A stretch of 64,000 nucleotides of DNA, from assembly GCA_035534295.1 (NCBI GenBank), contig DATLSE010000052.1:51888-115887 (forward strand), written 5' to 3'. Shown here piece after piece: positions 41,843 to 50,942 of the stretch. The stretch comes from DATKQJ01 sp035534295 (GTDB taxonomy: Bacteria > Chloroflexota > Dormibacteria > Dormibacterales > Dormibacteraceae). The notes under the pieces are model-generated. The model was not told the origin of the DNA. It was given only the letters and a program-made list of their open reading frames with translations, and searched no databases. The stretch's first letter is position 1; each line of letters starts with the position of its first letter. A program made the position numbers and the translations under genes.

Positions 41843-43345
41843 TCAGGCCTCGACGACGGCGGGACTCTGGGACTCGATCATGCCGTATCCCTTGGGCACC
41901 CCGGCCAGCACTCGAGCCACCACGCTCCAGACCACGACCACGACCAGGTTTGCCACCAGGGCCACCAGGGCGATGTACAAAATCGATTTCAGGCCGAGGA
42001 AATTGAACGCCTGGACGGAGGAGGCGAAGCCCTCTTGAACCAGCATCAGGGTGCCCCACGCCATACCCACGGCCCAGCCGGCGATGACGGCGCCGCGACG
42101 CAGCCAGCCGGCATACATGGCCAGGATGACCGCGGGCAGGGTCTGCAGAATCCATACCCCTCCGGCGAGCTGGAAGTTGATGATGAAGGTAGTCGGGACG
42201 ACGAGGATGAACAGCAGGGCCCCGACCTTGACCACCAGGGAGGCGATCTTGGAAACGTTGGCCTCCTCAGCCTGGTCGGCGCTGGGCCGGATCAGGTCGC
42301 GATAGATGTTGCGGCTGAAAAGGTTGGCGGCGGCGATGGACATGACGGAGGCTGGCACCAGCGCCCCGATGGCGATGGCCGCGAAGGCGAAGCCCACGAA
42401 CCAACTCGGAAAGAGCTGGGCCACCAGGGCCGGGACCGCGCTGTTGGCGCCGTAGGTCTTGGAGGCGTGGACACCGGCAGCGATGGCCATATAGCCCAGG
42501 ATGGCGATCAGCCCGAGCAGGAATGAGTAGGCCGGGAGCAGCGCAGCGTTGCGCTTTACCACGCGCTCGCTCTTGGCTCCGAAGACTCCGGTCAGAGCGT
42601 GCGGGTAGAGGAAAAGGGCCAGGGCCGAACCCAGAGCCAGGCTGGCGTAAGCGCCGTAGAGCTGGGGACTGAGGATCAGCTTGGCCGGGGGTACGTGGGC
42701 GAAGATGGCGCCGTATCCGCCGAGGTGGATGGGGATGTAGACGATCATCACGATCACGGTGATCCAGATCAGAGCGTCTTTAACGACGGCGATCAGCGCG
42801 GGCGCACGCAGGCCGCTGACGTAGGTGAAAACCGCCAGGACCAAGAAGGCGATGACCAGGGAGGCCTCGACGGGCACCCCCATCTGGGAGAGCACGACCT
42901 GAATCCCGAAGATCTGCAGCGCTATGTACGGCATGGTCGCTCCGATTCCGGTCACGGCGACCATCAACGCCAGGGCGCGGCTGTCGAAGCGGTGACGCAC
43001 GAAGTCGCTGGCGGTTACGTATCCGTTCGCCTTCGATATCCGCCAGAGCTTGGGGATGACCACATAGATGAATGGATAGACGATGACCGTGTAGGGCAAT
43101 GCGAACAGGCCCAGAGCACCCTTGCCGAAGACCAGCGCGGGCACCGCGATGAATGTGTACGCGGTATAGATGTCGCCGCCGATCAAGAACCAGGTGACCA
43201 GGGTGCCGAAACGCCGACCCCCAAGTCCCCATTCCTCGAGGCTGGTGAGGCCGGCCGCGGGCGGGCGCCAGCGACCGGCGAAGAGACCGATGATGGCGAT
43301 ACCCACGAACAGGACGATGAATATCGTGAGCGAGACAGCGTTCAT
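41843..43345 (-). CDS. Sodium:solute symporter, monocarboxylate permease-like
   Basis: 500 residues, about 13 TM helices of the SSS family. EEWGLGGRRFGTLVTWFLIGGDIYTAYTF and the helix with GFAFAAIAIGALVPASVMSIAAANLFSRNIY are family signatures, close to MctP-type monocarboxylate (lactate, pyruvate, propionate) uptake permeases. A DUF3311 gene lies 3 bp upstream, a pairing common for this permease type. Divergent from a lactate-oxidation gene, which supports lactate as substrate. Acts in the inner membrane. Confidence 0.88.
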   Translation of the reverse strand: MNAVSLTIFIVLFVGIAIIGLFAGRWRPPAAGLTSLEEWGLGGRRFGTLVTWFLIGGDIYTAYTFIAVPALVFGKGALGLFALPYTVIVYPFIYVVIPKLWRISKANGYVTASDFVRHRFDSRALALMVAVTGIGATMPYIALQIFGIQVVLSQMGVPVEASLVIAFLVLAVFTYVSGLRAPALIAVVKDALIWITVIVMIVYIPIHLGGYGAIFAHVPPAKLILSPQLYGAYASLALGSALALFLYPHALTGVFGAKSERVVKRNAALLPAYSFLLGLIAILGYMAIAAGVHASKTYGANSAVPALVAQLFPSWFVGFAFAAIAIGALVPASVMSIAAANLFSRNIYRDLIRPSADQAEEANVSKIASLVVKVGALLFILVVPTTFIINFQLAGGVWILQTLPAVILAMYAGWLRRGAVIAGWAVGMAWGTLMLVQEGFASSVQAFNFLGLKSILYIALVALVANLVVVVVWSVVARVLAGVPKGYGMIESQSPAVVEA

Positions 43346-43348
43346 GCC

Positions 43349-43531
43349 TTAACCCCTCACCCGATAGACCAGGGCGGTGACGCCGGCCCCGACCAGAACC
43401 ATCAGCAGCTGATACCAGATGAAGAAGGGCACCCCGCCCAGGGTCGGATCGACGTGGTTATAGATCGGGGGATACAGCAGCAGGACGAAGGGAATCAACA
43501 GAAGCAGGAGCCACAGATCCCTCGATCTCAT
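43349..43531 (-). CDS. DUF3311 small membrane protein
   Basis: 60 residues with two TM helices; PPIYNHVDPTLGGVPFFIWYQ is the DUF3311 signature. These proteins are encoded directly before SSS-family permeases and are thought to help them. ATG 43531 has GGAGG; the nine residues upstream are not needed. Confidence 0.85.
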   Translation of the reverse strand: MRSRDLWLLLLLIPFVLLLYPPIYNHVDPTLGGVPFFIWYQLLMVLVGAGVTALVYRVRG

Positions 43532-43579
43532 GCGCCACCTCCAATTGTGGTCGGCCAAATGGCCGACCGAGGTTGACGA

Positions 43580-43615
43580 AGATATTGGCCGCGCCGACCT
43601 GGAGTGTCAATATCT
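43580..43615 (-). promoter_or_regulatory. Promoter and operator of the permease operon
   Basis: Perfect 8-bp inverted repeat AGATATTG-N20-CAATATCT. On the minus strand TTGACA (43610-43605) overlaps one arm and CAATAT, at 17-bp spacing, lies in the other. A regulator bound to both arms would cover the -35 and -10 boxes. The region is distinctly AT-rich. Confidence 0.6.
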
Positions 43616-43752
43616 GATTTGGCCGCTCAATTTGAAGGAAAACTCCCTCCCGAGGCCGTGAGGCGTATTGAGCCGGGAGGGGCGGCGGCTCCAGGACGGC
43701 GAGGGGGCTCGGGATTGTCCAACCCGCGCCGGCGCGTCCACTGGATGCGCTC

Positions 43753-43758
43753 TATCCT
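43753..43758 (+). promoter_or_regulatory. -10 element of the lutB-lutA fusion gene
   Basis: TATCCT ending 6 nt before GTG 43765, leaderless arrangement. Divergent from the permease promoter about 150 bp away. Confidence 0.4.
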
Positions 43759-43764
43759 CAGCAC

Positions 43765-45990
43765 GTGAAGGATTGGGGCGGCTCCGGAGCGGTCGATCCC
43801 AACCCGATAGGAGACGAATCAGGCGGCGCGGCCCCAGCGCCGGCGCGTGACTCGCGCCCCACCGGGGCGCCCGCCGGCGACCAGATGCAACGGCCGCGCC
43901 GGGTCCCAAGCGGGCCCAGCGAAAGCCGCCGCAGCTTTCGGCGCCGGGTCGATCGGGCGCTCGATGACGCCAGCCTGCAGACTGCCCTGACCGAGGCCAT
44001 GGTGGGCCTGCGCGAGCGCAGGAATCGGGCGTTTGAAAGCTATCCGTTCGAGGCCGGCCGGGAGGATCTGAAGCGCCGGCGCCGGGCCAACCTGGAGCGA
44101 CTCCCCGAACTGATGGCTCGCTTCCAAGAGCGACTGGAAGCCGCCGGCGGGGTATTTCATCTGGCTCACGACGAGAAGGATGCCCAGGAAATCATCGGCC
44201 GGATCTGCAGCGGCGCAGGGGCCGGGGTCGTCACCAAGTCGAAGTCGATGGCGACCGAGGAGATTCACCTCAACCATCACCTGGAATCGCTTGGCATGGA
44301 GGTGGTCGAGACCGATCTGGGCGAATACATGGTCCAACGGCTCGGCCAGCGTCCCTCGCACATGATCGCGCCAGCCGTACACCTGACGCTGCAGGACTGG
44401 GCCACAGAGCTCGGAACCGCCCCCGATCGGGATCAGATCATGGACCAGGTTCGCACCAGTCTTCGTGAGAAGTTCGTCGAGGCCTCGGTCGGCATCTCGG
44501 GCGCCAACGCGGCCATTGCCGAGACAGGAACGGTCATGATCGTGACCAACGAGGGCAACGCGGATCTGACGGTCACCCTGCCCCGCGTGCACATCGCGCT
44601 CTTCGGCATCGACAAGTTGGTCGACTCGCTGGACGACGCCGTGGCCATCCTGCGCATGCTTCCGCGTTCGGGGACGGGCCAGATCATGACCAGCTACGTC
44701 AATTGGATAACCGGACCCTCACGTTCTTCCGATATCGGGTTCGTGCCCCTGACGGGTGCGCACGGACCGCGGGAGATGCACTGCGTGGTGCTCGACAACG
44801 GGCGCTCGCAGATGCTGAACAGTCCTCTGTTCGCCCCCGCCCTGAGCTGCATCCGCTGTGGGGCCTGTTCCAATGCCTGCCCTGCCTTCATGGCCGTCGG
44901 GGGCCATCAGTTCGGTCACATATATACGGGCCCGATCGGGCTGGTCGTCAGTCCTTTCCACCACGGGCTGGCGAGCATTGAGCTCGCCCAATCGCTCTGC
45001 ACCCAGTGCAATGCCTGTGAGGAGATCTGCCCGGTGGGTATCCCGCTTCCGCGCCAGATCCTTGAACACCGCCGGGAGTCGACCAAGAGCTGGCCCAAGC
45101 GAGGTCTGCTCGAGCTCTGGTCCCACCCGGCCGTGGCGGATGCGGCCCTCCAAGCCGCCGCCCCGCTGTCGGGACTGATGCCGGTGGGCCCAGCCCCACT
45201 GGCCCGCCCTCGGTACGCGAGCCGGGAACGAATCCCAAGTGATGGGGATCCGCTGACCATCTTCACCTCGTGCCTGGCCGATCGATTCGCTCCCCAATCG
45301 GCGACGGCCCTGGAGCGGATTGCAGTCGCGGCCGGTTTTAAGGTCGACGTGCCGGCCCGGCAGTGGTGCTGCGGCCTCGTCTGCGCCAACGCCGGGGACT
45401 TTGACAAGGCTTCCAAGTTGGCACGGGATCTGGCGCGAACCCTCGCCCAGAGCACCGGTCCGATCGTCACTCCCTCGGCCTCGTGCTTTGGCGCTCTGAC
45501 CCAGGACTCCCAGGAGTGGCGTGTGGCAGGAACGGATTTGGCGAGTGTGCGCGACCGCCTGCACGATTCAACACGCTGGCTGCTGGCCCTCCTGCGTGCC
45601 CGCCCCGAGCTGCTCGTGGCAGACGCCCCCAAAACCAAGGTCGCTTACCACGATTCATGCCAGAGCCTGCGCCAGCTTGGATTGGCTCAGGAGCCGCGCC
45701 GGATCTTAGAGCTCGCCGGATATGAGGTGGTGGAACTGGCCGATATAGCCAATTGCTGCGGCTTTGGGGGCACGTTCAGTTTCGACTGGCCCCGCGTCGC
45801 GGATCGAATGGCGCACTGGAAGCTCGATGCCGCGGTCGCGACCGGCGCCCTCACCCTGGCCTCCGACAACCCGGGCTGCCTGCTGCACATCGAGGCCGCG
45901 GCCCGGCGCGCTGGCGTGCCCATGCAGGTCCGGCACGTCAGCGAGTTGGTCGCCGAACGCCTGCGCGGGGCGGCGGCGGCAGGAGCCTGA
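43765..45990 (+). CDS. Fused LutB-LutA lactate oxidation iron-sulfur protein
   Basis: 741 residues. Residues about 115-335 form a LUD domain (GVVTKSKSMATEEIHLN; ETGTVMIVTNEGN), followed by two 4Fe-4S motifs, CIRCGACSNACP near 362 and CTQCNACEEICP near 412, as in LutB/LldF. The C-terminal 250 residues carry the two CCG-domain motifs of LutA/LldE (WCCGLVCAN near 533; CQSLRQ near 631 and NCCGFGG near 662). LutABC oxidises L-lactate to pyruvate. Here LutB and LutA are one chain; LutC is not in the window. A GTG start with TATCCT 6 nt upstream; the first 45 residues are disordered. Confidence 0.88.
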   Translation: MKDWGGSGAVDPNPIGDESGGAAPAPARDSRPTGAPAGDQMQRPRRVPSGPSESRRSFRRRVDRALDDASLQTALTEAMVGLRERRNRAFESYPFEAGREDLKRRRRANLERLPELMARFQERLEAAGGVFHLAHDEKDAQEIIGRICSGAGAGVVTKSKSMATEEIHLNHHLESLGMEVVETDLGEYMVQRLGQRPSHMIAPAVHLTLQDWATELGTAPDRDQIMDQVRTSLREKFVEASVGISGANAAIAETGTVMIVTNEGNADLTVTLPRVHIALFGIDKLVDSLDDAVAILRMLPRSGTGQIMTSYVNWITGPSRSSDIGFVPLTGAHGPREMHCVVLDNGRSQMLNSPLFAPALSCIRCGACSNACPAFMAVGGHQFGHIYTGPIGLVVSPFHHGLASIELAQSLCTQCNACEEICPVGIPLPRQILEHRRESTKSWPKRGLLELWSHPAVADAALQAAAPLSGLMPVGPAPLARPRYASRERIPSDGDPLTIFTSCLADRFAPQSATALERIAVAAGFKVDVPARQWCCGLVCANAGDFDKASKLARDLARTLAQSTGPIVTPSASCFGALTQDSQEWRVAGTDLASVRDRLHDSTRWLLALLRARPELLVADAPKTKVAYHDSCQSLRQLGLAQEPRRILELAGYEVVELADIANCCGFGGTFSFDWPRVADRMAHWKLDAAVATGALTLASDNPGCLLHIEAAARRAGVPMQVRHVSELVAERLRGAAAAGA

Positions 45991-46060
45991 CGGGGCCCGA
46001 GCAAGCCCTGCCGGGGCGAACATCGAGGCCGGGATTCCGGGTCGCCGAGAAGTCAAATGG

Positions 46061-46066
46061 TATAGT
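46061..46066 (+). promoter_or_regulatory. -10 element of the 46076 gene
   Basis: TATAGT ending 9 nt before ATG 46076 with no Shine-Dalgarno; leaderless or near-leaderless promoter. Confidence 0.45.
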
Positions 46067-46075
46067 GCCAGTATC

Positions 46076-46765
46076 ATGGTATTGGCGTCGAATCGACGCT
46101 CTGATGCCCCCTCTGGCGCCGTATCGGACGGGGAATCCGCCCTGGGCGCCAGGGTTACTGCCTGGTCTGAGGCGGGGTTGATCGAGCCGGGCCAGGCCGA
46201 GGCGGTGCGCGCCCTCGATCGCGCCCGCGGTCGAGCTCCAGGCGAGGATCCCGTCCTCGGGCTACTCCGCCTTGGCGTCCTCTCCCGATCCCAGGCGGCG
46301 GCCATCGGGCGCCTGGAGCACGGCGAGCGGGAGCCGCGGGGCGGTGGCATGACAGGTATCCGGGCTCTGGGTCGGTCCCTGCCCCATCGCCGCCTGGTGC
46401 TGCCCCTGCCGGCGCTGGCGACCGCCGTGGGAATCGTCACCGTCGGGGTCGTCGCGCTGGCCTGGCTCGGTCTGGTGACCGACTATCTGATCGCGCCCTG
46501 GCGACTGCTCGGGGCGGACAACCAGGATCTTGTGCATCTGTTCGCCGGCCTGTTCGTGTTGGTCGGCTGCGCCAAACTTCTAGAGCGCGACGCCCGCGGG
46601 CGCGCTCCCCTGCTGGTCGGCGCGGCCCTAATGGCGCTGGTTGATCTGGGGGCAGGACTGATTCCCCCGATCACGGCCGACAGCCTGTTTGGCGCCGCAG
46701 CCTGGGGCCTGTTCTGGGCTGGTGTGATCGCCGTCGTTCAGCTCTCGACGGCAAAGGGGCGATGA
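46076..46765 (+). CDS. Membrane protein of unknown function upstream of PBP
   Basis: 229 residues. The first 110 are soluble, with a helical repeat-like segment (GLIEPGQAEAVRALDRARG; LRLGVLSRSQAAAIGRLEHG) recalling small helix-pair domains; then four TM helices. The longer frame upstream (45764) is antisense-type noise within the lut gene. Overlaps the PBP gene by 4 bp, so probably linked to wall synthesis. No family recognised. Confidence 0.65.
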   Translation: MVLASNRRSDAPSGAVSDGESALGARVTAWSEAGLIEPGQAEAVRALDRARGRAPGEDPVLGLLRLGVLSRSQAAAIGRLEHGEREPRGGGMTGIRALGRSLPHRRLVLPLPALATAVGIVTVGVVALAWLGLVTDYLIAPWRLLGADNQDLVHLFAGLFVLVGCAKLLERDARGRAPLLVGAALMALVDLGAGLIPPITADSLFGAAAWGLFWAGVIAVVQLSTAKGR

Positions 46766-48729
46766 GCCGACCGCGAAATCTGTGGGTCAAGCTGGGATTG
46801 CTCACGGCCGCCGTCCTGACCCTGGTCGCCGCCTATCCTGCCACTGCCCTGCAGGGCATTTCCACGTCTCGGAACGGTGTGGAGTCGCCGCAGTCGATCG
46901 TGATCTACGACCGCACGGGCGGTGTCCTCGCCACCCGCGCCACCGGTGGTGGCTACCACCTGGTGCTTCCCCTGTCCCAGATCGGGGCCACGGCCGAGAA
47001 CGCCACCCTGGCGGCGGAGGACCGCGGCTTTTTTGACCACGGCCCGGTGGACGCGCGCTCCCTCATCCGCGCCGCGGTAACCGATCTTTTCTCCGGGCGC
47101 CCGGTCGAGGGCGGCAGCACGCTGACTCAACAACTGATCAAGCTCGACCTCCTGGCGCCACAGAAGTCGCTGACGCGAAAGGGCCTCGAGGCCTACCTGG
47201 CCTGGGCCCTGGAGCGGCGCTACAGCAAGGATCAGATCCTGGCCATGTATCTCAACACGGTTTATTACGGACGTGACTCGTACGGCATCGGGGCCGCCGC
47301 CAAGACCTACTTCGGATCCAATATTTCTCCCCGTCAGCTGACGCCGGCGCAGGCGGCGTTTCTGGCCGGACTGCTCCAGGCCCCGGTCACCTACGACCCA
47401 GTCACCAACTTCGCCGGGGCCCGGCAGCGCCAGCTCTACGTGCTGGGCGGCATGCGCGATATGCACGCCATCAGCCCGGCGACGTACGCGCAGGCGGTTC
47501 GCGAGAACATCCAGGGCGAGCTCAAGTTGGGCTCGTCGCGCACCAACGACGTGATCGCCCCTCACTTCGTCGACTACGTAATGCAGACGCTCGAGCGGCA
47601 GTTCGGAGCCGCCGCGGTGCAGCGCGGCGGCTTCTCCGTCTACACCACCATCGATCCCGCCCTGCAGCGCTCAGCCGACCAGGCGGTCAAGACCGGGGTG
47701 CAATCGCTATCGAACCTCGGGGTCAACAACGGCGCCCTGCTGGCCGTCGTCCCGAGCACGGGCGAAGTCCTGGCGTGGGTCGGATCCGCGGATTACAACA
47801 ACGCGGCCATCGGGGGCCAGTTCGACGTCGTCCTCTCGCCTCGCCAGCCCGGATCGTCGTTCAAGCCCTACGTCTACGAGGCAGCTCTGCGCGACCAGAA
47901 GATTGCGTTGTGCACAACCCTCCACGACGTGCCCACCGACTTCAACGGCTATCGTCCTCTCGATTTCGACAACAGTTACCTCGGCAGCCTGACCGCAGCC
48001 CAGGCGCTGGTGCTGTCCCGCAACATCCCGGCCATCGAGGTGGCCAGCCAGGAGGGCATTACGAACGTGATCGCATTGGCCCGCCAGATGGGCATCACGA
48101 GCCCTCTCGACCCCTCGTTGCCGACCGCAATCGGAGCCAGCGCGATCACCATGTACGAGCAGACCCAGGGATATCAGGTGTTCGCCGATCAAGGGCGCAA
48201 GGTGCCGCTGATCAGCATCACCAAGATCGTCAATTCCTCTGGCAAGGTCGTATTTCAGCGCCAGCCCGGCCGCCAGACAGGTCAGGCCCAAGTCCTCACT
48301 CCAGCCGGCAGCTACCTGATCTCGAACACGCTCAAGGCCTATCAGTACCAGTGGGGCCTGGGCTTCAACCGACAGATGGCGAGCAAATCTGGCACCTCCG
48401 GCGGGTCCCAGATGGGAGTCAACCCCGACAGCTGGCTCATGGCCTACAACCCAGCCATCGTGGTTGCGGCCTGGGCAGGCAACACGGTCGCCAACGGCGC
48501 TGGGAGCGCCACGCGCTCCTTCGGGGTCAACGTGGGCAGCACCATCTCAGCGGGCTTCATCAACGCACTCCCCGCCTCCTACACGCGCTGGTACCAGCAG
48601 CCAAGCGGCCTGAGCCAGTACGACGGCGTGCCGATTCTGCCCAATACTCAATCCCTCTGCAGCGGCCCCGGGCCAGGAGCACCGGGCCCTCCCCGCGCTC
48701 CCAAGGGCAAGGCTAAGCACGGCCATTGA
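46762..48729 (+). CDS. Class A penicillin-binding protein (GT51 transglycosylase plus transpeptidase)
   Basis: 655 residues: TM anchor (about 10-30), GT51 domain with catalytic Glu in AAEDRGFF and GGSTLTQQLIK and YLNTVYYG, then transpeptidase with SxxK in PGSSFKPYVY, SxN in LSRN and KSGT in ASKSGTSGG. Polymerises lipid II and cross-links peptidoglycan outside the membrane. Short Pro/Gly/Lys-rich C-terminus. Translationally coupled to the preceding membrane protein. Confidence 0.94.
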   Translation: MSRPRNLWVKLGLLTAAVLTLVAAYPATALQGISTSRNGVESPQSIVIYDRTGGVLATRATGGGYHLVLPLSQIGATAENATLAAEDRGFFDHGPVDARSLIRAAVTDLFSGRPVEGGSTLTQQLIKLDLLAPQKSLTRKGLEAYLAWALERRYSKDQILAMYLNTVYYGRDSYGIGAAAKTYFGSNISPRQLTPAQAAFLAGLLQAPVTYDPVTNFAGARQRQLYVLGGMRDMHAISPATYAQAVRENIQGELKLGSSRTNDVIAPHFVDYVMQTLERQFGAAAVQRGGFSVYTTIDPALQRSADQAVKTGVQSLSNLGVNNGALLAVVPSTGEVLAWVGSADYNNAAIGGQFDVVLSPRQPGSSFKPYVYEAALRDQKIALCTTLHDVPTDFNGYRPLDFDNSYLGSLTAAQALVLSRNIPAIEVASQEGITNVIALARQMGITSPLDPSLPTAIGASAITMYEQTQGYQVFADQGRKVPLISITKIVNSSGKVVFQRQPGRQTGQAQVLTPAGSYLISNTLKAYQYQWGLGFNRQMASKSGTSGGSQMGVNPDSWLMAYNPAIVVAAWAGNTVANGAGSATRSFGVNVGSTISAGFINALPASYTRWYQQPSGLSQYDGVPILPNTQSLCSGPGPGAPGPPRAPKGKAKHGH

Positions 48730-49029
48730 GCGTGGCCCAAAGGGGATAAGGTTGGGCCGCGCCGGAGATTGGAGGCGGCGGCGTTTGTCGGGCCCGGGCT
48801 CTGGGCAGTCCCGAGATGGGGAACGCATTGGGACCACGTGAACCGATACCCGCACGCGCTTACAAACTGTGGCAGCCGAGGCGCACGGCCGGTCGATGTT
48901 GAGGTGGAGCGCCTCAACCCGGTGAGGCCCAGGCCACTCATCCCATTTGAAAGGCGAGACGGCGGTAGCCCGGGAGGTGCCCGGGTGGGTCCCGAGGACC
49001 CGTTCCGGGCGGGCGAGAAATGACCTAGT
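48730..49029. other. Gene-free stretch of 300 bp
   Basis: No convincing ORF or RNA gene. It contains a 7-bp inverted repeat GTTGAGG / CCTCAAC with a 7-nt loop at 48898-48918, which may help end the PBP transcript. GC content stays high. Confidence 0.4.
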
Positions 49030-49344
49030 TCACAGAACCGGGCGCCGGCGGCCGCGGCGACCCATCCCGAGCAGTCGGAGGACCAAGAGCAGGATCAAGG
49101 CCCCGAAGACCGCGATCAGGATCTGGCTGACGAGGGGATGATTGGCCACGCTGACCTGTACGCCCAGGCTGGACGCGGCAACGTTTCCAATAACCGCTCC
49201 CAGGATCCCGACCACGATGTCGGCGATGAGACCCATCCCGTGACCCAGCATCACCCGGCTGGCCAAAAGCCCGGCGACCAGTCCGACCAGCGCCCAAATC
49301 AGGATGTATTGAAGGTTGATCTGAACCGCAACGGTGGTTGGCAT
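49030..49344 (-). CDS. GlsB/YeaQ/YmgE-family stress membrane protein
   Basis: 104 residues, three TM helices with glycine-rich turns (WALVGLVAGLLASRVM, GHGMGLIADIVVGILGAVIGN), the transglycosylase-associated family pattern. Linked to general stress in many bacteria, exact role unknown. ATG 49344 has GGAGG six bases upstream. Follows the YggT-like gene by 11 bp and is likely in its operon. Confidence 0.88.
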   Translation of the reverse strand: MPTTVAVQINLQYILIWALVGLVAGLLASRVMLGHGMGLIADIVVGILGAVIGNVAASSLGVQVSVANHPLVSQILIAVFGALILLLVLRLLGMGRRGRRRPVL

Positions 49345-49355
49345 CAAGACCCTCC

Positions 49356-49805
49356 TCAGCGCGGTCCTGGGGGACCGTCGACCTGGTTGACAGAAACTCT
49401 ACTTGTCTGATTGAAAGCCAGCGCCACGAGGCGAGCCAGCACCCAGCCGATCAGCGCGTAGATCACGATCGCGAAGAGCGAGTTGACCTCGATCCGACCT
49501 ACTCCGGCAACAATCGGGTTCTGAAACAAGCCCTTGAACGGTTCGACCAGGGGCTGGGTCAATCCGTAGATCGCCCGCGCGAAGGCTGCCGCGGGATCTG
49601 CCGCCAGCAGTTTCATAACCACCCTGATCGCGATCAGACCCTCGATCAGGGCGAAGATCAGATAGACGAGGTTGGCGGCGACCGCGCCCGGCTGCGCGGT
49701 GCGAACCACGGAGCGCTCGACGTATCCGCCCGCCGCTACCGGGGTCGTGGTCGCGGGCGGCATGCCCTCCGAATCGGGCCGCTGCTGCGGTGAGGGCTGA
49801 TACAT
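49356..49805 (-). CDS. YggT-family membrane protein
   Basis: 149 residues: Pro/Thr-rich hydrophilic start, then YggT helices (IRVVMKLLAADPAAAFARAIYGLTQPLVEPF; VNSLFAIVIYALIGWVLARL). YggT proteins are associated with cell division, membrane integrity or osmotic stress. AGGAGGTGA precedes the ATG, a very strong ribosome site. Leads the YggT-GlsB operon. Confidence 0.88.
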   Translation of the reverse strand: MYQPSPQQRPDSEGMPPATTTPVAAGGYVERSVVRTAQPGAVAANLVYLIFALIEGLIAIRVVMKLLAADPAAAFARAIYGLTQPLVEPFKGLFQNPIVAGVGRIEVNSLFAIVIYALIGWVLARLVALAFNQTSRVSVNQVDGPPGPR

Positions 49806-49954
49806 GGGTCACCTCCTATGGGGGCGTGAGGCCAGCCTTATGAACGACGTCCTGCATGGCTATTGGATAGTTTGGCTATCAGGTTGCATTATATCCTGCG
49901 TCGGGGCAATGCGCGCCGATGGCGGTCGGGTGGGACTCCCCCCCGGCCGATCTC

Positions 49955-50395
49955 CTACTCCGGACTGGGAGCGGAGGTCCAGGCCGGGACGCGGCCCGAG
50001 ATCTGACCGGGAGTGGTCTGGCTTTTGATCACGTATTCGAGGGCCCCGAGCCGGACGCCGCGTTCGCGCAGCTCGCTCTCCCCGTAGGCACTGAGAATCA
50101 CCACCGGGGTGAAGCGTGTCGAGGCGCTGAGACGCATCCGCTCCAGTACCGAAAAGCCATCCATACCGGGCAGGCGCACATCCAGGAATATGAGGTCGGG
50201 TGCCGTCTGCTCGGCGAGGGCCAACCCGCTCGGACCGTCGGAGGCGACGCGGACGGTATAGCCATCCTGCTCCAGCGTCATCCGGTACATCTCGGCGACC
50301 GCGGCGTCGTCTTCAATCAAGAGCAGATCGAGCCGCTCCGGATCCCGCTCGACCTCGCTGGGCGAACTCACGAACGACTCAGAAGTTGATCCCAT
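49955..50395 (-). CDS. Orphan single-domain response regulator
   Basis: 146 residues: acidic IEDDAA, phospho-Asp in LIFLDVRLPG and conserved Lys in VIKSQTTP. No output domain and no kinase gene nearby. The tail after the conserved Lys is unusually close to the paralogue at 28053-28541 (IKSHTTP). Divergent from the MerR-family gene at 50554. May work as a phosphate sink, in a relay or by protein contact. Confidence 0.88.
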   Translation of the reverse strand: MGSTSESFVSSPSEVERDPERLDLLLIEDDAAVAEMYRMTLEQDGYTVRVASDGPSGLALAEQTAPDLIFLDVRLPGMDGFSVLERMRLSASTRFTPVVILSAYGESELRERGVRLGALEYVIKSQTTPGQISGRVPAWTSAPSPE

Positions 50396-50542
50396 AGGTG
50401 TCAGCTTTGGATCCTAGCACAGTGTCAGATCGACTCCAATGGTCATATACCGATCGTAAAGGCAGCGGCGGGATTGGTCAGAGCAAAGGAATTACAGCCC
50501 GATCCGATATTTCAGACTCAGTAAGTGTGATAATGGGAACGG

Positions 50543-50548
50543 TAGTAT
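50543..50548 (+). promoter_or_regulatory. -10 element of MerR-family gene
   Basis: TAGTAT ending 5 nt before ATG 50554, in a locally AT-rich stretch. It selects 50554 over the earlier ATG at 50533. Confidence 0.4.
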
Positions 50549-50553
50549 TCAGC

Positions 50554-50925
50554 ATGAGATCAAATTTAGACCGGGCCGAAGGGCCGGATGATTACGAGCC
50601 GGAAGTCGACGCCAACGGGATGGGCCTTGACCGACCCATTTACACCCTGAGCGTGGCTTCCGAGGTGCTCCAGACGCACCCGCGCACGCTGATGATGTAC
50701 GAACACCTCAACATGATCAAACCGCACCGGACGGCGACGAACCGGCGTCGCTATTCGCCCCGTGACCTGATCAAGCTGCGGGCGATACAGACGCTGACCC
50801 AGGCGCACGGCGTGAACCTGGCCGGCGTGCGCTACATCCTGGCGTTGCTCAAGCAGTTCGAATCGACGGGACTCAGTCCTCCCGATGGTCTGCGCGATCT
50901 CGACGTCAGCCTGATCGAGCTCTAG
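50554..50925 (+). CDS. MerR-family regulator, HspR-like
   Basis: 123 residues. PIYTLSVASEVLQTHPRTLMMYE followed by LNMIKPHRTATNRRRYSPRDL is the HspR-type MerR helix-turn-helix and wing. HspR represses heat-shock genes by binding HAIR sites; no dnaK/clpB gene is here, so targets are elsewhere. The leaderless promoter supports ATG 50554. A mildly acidic 25-residue leader precedes the domain. Confidence 0.85.
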   Translation: MRSNLDRAEGPDDYEPEVDANGMGLDRPIYTLSVASEVLQTHPRTLMMYEHLNMIKPHRTATNRRRYSPRDLIKLRAIQTLTQAHGVNLAGVRYILALLKQFESTGLSPPDGLRDLDVSLIEL

Positions 50926-50942
50926 GTCCGGCGGATCGTCGG

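Noticed and set aside
45764..46075. Upstream extension of the membrane protein gene into the lut fusion gene
   Set aside because: Arg/Ser/Pro-rich out-of-frame sequence overlapping a conserved CCG domain; leaderless -10 box supports ATG 46076.
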